Assembly (NCBI GenBank): GCA_016932715.1
Contig: JAFGCG010000077.1
Location: forward strand, 1 to 47,348
DNA from: Anaerolineales bacterium
GTDB lineage: Bacteria; Chloroflexota; Anaerolineae; Anaerolineales; Villigracilaceae
Length of the DNA stretch: 47,348 bases
Direction: 5' to 3'
Shown here: piece by piece, positions 44,631 to 47,348 of the stretch
Numbering within the stretch: the first letter of the stretch is position 1
How the letters are laid out: each line of letters starts with the position of its first letter
Program-made: the position numbers and the translations under genes
Notes under the pieces: model-generated
What the model was told of the DNA's origin: nothing
Database searches by the model: none
The model's input: the letters and a program-made list of their open reading frames with translations, nothing else

Positions 44631-44745
44631 GTTTTCGAATCTCTCGGTCGGGTGCGGTCTTTCCAGACATTCTACACTGGTTCTCTCGATTCAAGCTCTT
44701 TGTGTTAGTATTGCTGCGCTAAAAACGTGTTGGACAGGATTGAGA

Positions 44746-45516
44746 ATGATACGGAATATCCATGGAATAAAAACATACTATGAGGTCATTGGTGATGGAA
44801 AACCGCTCCTGGTACTTCATGGCTGGGGAAATTCATCGGATACTGTGCGCCCCATTGCAATGCTGGCAAAGGGCTGTGGCTACCGGGTTTTTTCCATAGA
44901 CTTGCCTGGCTTTGGTTTCAGCGCTGCTCCGCCGAAAGATTGGCATGTGCGCGACTACATGGAGTTCGTCATAAATTTTCTGGATGAATTCGATCTTGCG
45001 ACTGTGGATATTATTGCCCACTCCTTCGGCGGCAGGATCACGATCATGCTTTCGGCTCTTTATCCCGGCCGTGTCGGGAAAATCGCCCTCGTGGATAGCG
45101 CCGGCATCAAACCCAGACGTGACTGGAGATATTATCTTTCCGTCTATTCTTACAAAGCACTCAAAGCAATTCTGAGGTCGATCTATGGGGAGGCTCGGCT
45201 GGAGCGTTTCCTGAGCCAAAGAGGCTCTGCCGATTTCAGAAATGCAGGCGGATTAAGGGGCACGTTCGTCAAAGTCATCAATGAAGATCTCACGCAATAT
45301 TTATCAAGGATCCAGGCGCCGACCTTACTGGTCTGGGGCGAGAAGGATATGGAAACTCCCCTTTCCGACGGCTATAAGATGAAGGAGTTGATACCCAATT
45401 CCAGCCTGGCGGTCATCGAGAATGCCGGTCACCATTGCTTTATCGACCACCCCGATGAATTCAACTCCATTATCACGGCATCGTTTCTGGGGAACTCAGA
45501 GGGCGCGCCCTGTTAA
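44746..45516 (+). CDS. Alpha/beta-fold hydrolase
   Basis: 256 residues. Catalytic elements: oxyanion HGWGNS, nucleophile elbow AHSFGGR, acid in LLVWGEKDMETP, and His in NAGHHCFID. The start is placed at ATG 44746 (MIRNIHGIKTYYEVIG), the normal position for the fold, because codons further upstream overlap the Nudix gene on the other strand. It precedes a MurF-like gene by 33 nt, an arrangement that suggests a cell-wall precursor or related amide/ester substrate, but activity is unproven. Confidence 0.87.
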   Translation: MIRNIHGIKTYYEVIGDGKPLLVLHGWGNSSDTVRPIAMLAKGCGYRVFSIDLPGFGFSAAPPKDWHVRDYMEFVINFLDEFDLATVDIIAHSFGGRITIMLSALYPGRVGKIALVDSAGIKPRRDWRYYLSVYSYKALKAILRSIYGEARLERFLSQRGSADFRNAGGLRGTFVKVINEDLTQYLSRIQAPTLLVWGEKDMETPLSDGYKMKELIPNSSLAVIENAGHHCFIDHPDEFNSIITASFLGNSEGAPC

Positions 45517-45549
45517 CGCTTCGAGATTCTTTTTGGGACCGGAGAGGTT

Positions 45550-47208
45550 ATGTTTGAAGATGCAGCACTGATTATTTGCATATTTATCTGGCTTTTTGTA
45601 ACCGTCAGAAACACAAGGATGTTACTGAACCTGTTTCAGCAGCATGAATATAATAATTCTTGCTTCATCCGTTCAATCGCTGCGACGCCCCAATTCTTTT
45701 TTCGGACCCATGAGATTGTGTTGTTCCTATGGTTTGCAGTCCAGGCTTTTGTGCCTGCCGCACAGGGGTGGCGGTTCCAGACCATCGTAAATTCGCTGTT
45801 GTTTCTCTTTGCCCTTGCATGGTCCTATGTTCTGATCGGCAGGCAGGAAAAAGGCTTTGTAAGGAAACTTGTTTTCACCCCGCGGGTCTACCGCTTATTG
45901 ATTGTTCTGGCTCTTCTCGTGGCAGGTGAGTTTTTGGCATTAATTGCGTTTGGCTGTCAAGTCAGCCTGTCAAATATAGTTCCTTGCATGAGGATGAATC
46001 TGCTTGAGAATCTAATCGGTCTGGTCGTAATTCTACAATTAACGAGTCTGACAGTTATTGCAGCGAATATTATTCTTTGGCCGCTCGAAACCTCTATCAG
46101 CAATTACTTTGTTGCAACTGCAGGAAAAAAACTAAAAGCTGTGAACCCGCTTGTTATTGGGATCACGGGAAGCTATGGAAAAACCAGCACGAAGCATTTG
46201 ATCGCGGAAATCCTGACGTTCGAGTACTCGGAATTCGAGGTCTTGAGCACCCCCAGGAGTTACAACACTCTGATGGGTGTCTGCAAAGTGATCAATGAAA
46301 GCCTGAAACCTCATCACAAGTATTTTGTCGTCGAGATGGGAGCCTACAAGTCCGGAGAAATAAAAAAGATCTGCCAGCTGGTGAAACCGCAAATCGGGAT
46401 CTTAACCGCGATCGGACCGCAGCATCTGGAAAGATTCAAAACGATTGAAAATGTAGCCAGAGCCAAAAACGAACTGATCGAAGCGCTGCCCGATAACGGT
46501 GTGGCCATTTTTAATGGTGACGATCCATTTTGCCAAAAGCTGGCAGCCGGGGCAAAAGCAAGAAAACTTTTCTATGGAACCGCGTCAAACGAAAATTTTG
46601 ATATTAAGGCGGCGAATATTTCAATGTCAATTAAAGGTACAGAATTTGACATTGAATTAAAGTCTGAAAAGCCACGGCATGTAAAGATGCAGCTTTTGGG
46701 TCATCACAACGTTTCGAACGCCCTGGGAGCCATCCTGGTTGCACGGGAGTGCGGCGTCCCCGTCGAGCGCGCGGTCCGTGCGCTGTTGACGATCAATCCG
46801 TTCGAGCACCGGATGCAGCTCATTCGGACGCCCCAGGGAATTACCGTGATCGATAATGCTTACAATTCCAACCCTGTCAGCGCGAAGATCTCACTGGATG
46901 TGATGCAGGCAATTCAAACTACTGGCAGGAAAATCCTGGTGACGCCGGGCTTTGCCGAACTGGGGGTCAGGCAGGATGAAGAGCACTTCAAGCTTGGGCA
47001 GAATGCTGCCTCAGTCTGTGATTATGTGTTCCTGGTGGGAGATGACAAACGTGTCACACCCATCGTAAAAGGATTGACGGATCAGGGCTTTGCGCAGGAG
47101 CGCATCTATGTGAATCGCTCACTTGCCGAGGCGCGCAGGACGCTGGCAGAGGTTTCGTCGCCCGGCGACCTCATTCTGTTTGAAAATGACCTCCCAGACA
47201 TCTATTAG
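45550..47208 (+). CDS. Membrane-anchored MurF-like Mur ligase
   Basis: 552 residues. The first 180 residues hold about five hydrophobic segments (around 5-26, 55-74, 78-97, 114-135, 151-180) in place of the soluble UDP-binding domain of MurF. The Mur ATPase domain follows: GITGSYGKTSTKHL at 204-217, VVEMGAYKSGEIK, LTAIGPQHLERF and LLGHHNVSNALGAILVA. The C-terminal domain is complete (NAYNSNPVSAK, LVTPGFAELG). It should couple an amino acid or peptide to a carboxyl group at the membrane surface. The Shine-Dalgarno is GGAGAGG. The substrate cannot be named. Confidence 0.85.
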   Translation: MFEDAALIICIFIWLFVTVRNTRMLLNLFQQHEYNNSCFIRSIAATPQFFFRTHEIVLFLWFAVQAFVPAAQGWRFQTIVNSLLFLFALAWSYVLIGRQEKGFVRKLVFTPRVYRLLIVLALLVAGEFLALIAFGCQVSLSNIVPCMRMNLLENLIGLVVILQLTSLTVIAANIILWPLETSISNYFVATAGKKLKAVNPLVIGITGSYGKTSTKHLIAEILTFEYSEFEVLSTPRSYNTLMGVCKVINESLKPHHKYFVVEMGAYKSGEIKKICQLVKPQIGILTAIGPQHLERFKTIENVARAKNELIEALPDNGVAIFNGDDPFCQKLAAGAKARKLFYGTASNENFDIKAANISMSIKGTEFDIELKSEKPRHVKMQLLGHHNVSNALGAILVARECGVPVERAVRALLTINPFEHRMQLIRTPQGITVIDNAYNSNPVSAKISLDVMQAIQTTGRKILVTPGFAELGVRQDEEHFKLGQNAASVCDYVFLVGDDKRVTPIVKGLTDQGFAQERIYVNRSLAEARRTLAEVSSPGDLILFENDLPDIY

Positions 47209-47285
47209 TCGATCAACATTCCTTATGTGCTTTGTCACGTATGACAATACGGCTTGTCCAGTTAATTGAGGTCTGGACATAAATA

Positions 47286-47348
47286 TTAAGCAGCCTTGAT
47301 GAGAGCTTTGAGACCTGTGCGTAAGTCCAGGTTGTGCAAGAAACAGTA
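47286..47348 (-). CDS. C-terminal end of an unidentified gene running off the window
   Basis: A minus-strand frame entering from the right edge gives YCFLHNLDLRTGLKALIKAA and a TAA stop. Only 20 residues are visible. A GTCCAG/CTGGAC inverted repeat lies just beyond the stop (about 47257-47279). A transposase end is possible but cannot be shown. Confidence 0.3.
   Translation of the reverse strand, partial: YCFLHNLDLRTGLKALIKAA

Noticed and set aside
47209..47348. Insertion-sequence end at the right edge
   Set aside because: Only a 20-residue tail and a 6-bp inverted repeat are visible, too little to call a transposase.

Overview
The window looks like a chromosomal segment of a Chloroflexota bacterium, most likely class Anaerolineae. 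This is an inference. It rests on moderate-to-high GC, T/N/P-rich linkers of the TNTPTRT type in secreted proteins, many lipoproteins, an FMN riboswitch over a RibXYZ-type riboflavin ABC transporter, a DUF2277 gene, and many short dispersed intergenic repeats such as CCCTGAGCGTAGTCGAAGGG. No rRNA, tRNA, CRISPR array, prophage or complete insertion sequence was seen.

Layout. 1-6.5 kb: the 3' part of a secreted GH6 cellulase, htpG, an SDR/GNAT gene pair, and a small membrane protein under a consensus promoter whose spacer carries a LexA-like palindrome. 6.6-11.7 kb (minus): a probable extracytoplasmic O-acylation operon with an MBOAT acyltransferase, a membrane SGNH protein, two tandem SGNH-like lipoproteins with Cys where the nucleophilic Ser should be, and a small lipoprotein. 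11.8-14.2 kb: a secreted metallophosphatase and a TauE/SafE exporter. 14.35-17.5 kb: promoter, valine T-box and valS. 18-21.3 kb: ferredoxin, FMN riboswitch with terminator, and ribX/ribY/ribZ. 21.3-27.7 kb (minus): bacterioferritin, then a housekeeping run read maf, MecA-like PBP, rsgA, holB, DUF2277, unknown. 27.8-35.3 kb (plus): xpt, HIT, guaA (purine salvage and GMP synthesis), followed by two paralogous membrane proteins, a VWA-like/FHA membrane protein and a membrane PP2C phosphatase. 35.4-39.9 kb: cupin, rsmG, DUF4349 protein, metallophosphoesterase, coaBC. 40-41.8 kb: a secreted lamin-tail lipoprotein and a membrane partner. 42-44 kb: GH105 hydrolase and a DUF4386-like membrane protein. 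44.2-47.2 kb: Nudix hydrolase, alpha/beta hydrolase and a membrane-anchored MurF-like ligase. The right edge carries the end of a minus-strand reading frame.

The least expected signal is a set of short dispersed repeats. Several are built on a 7-nt period and others on about 9 nt. They occupy many of the gaps between tightly packed genes and in several places run into coding sequence: inside valS, inside holB, and over the ends of rsgA, holB, maf and the HIT gene. The second notable set is regulatory: the LexA-type promoter, the Val T-box (specifier GUC), the FMN riboswitch, and three genes whose TATAAT box lies 7-8 nt before the ATG with no Shine-Dalgarno sequence, as expected for leaderless mRNAs.
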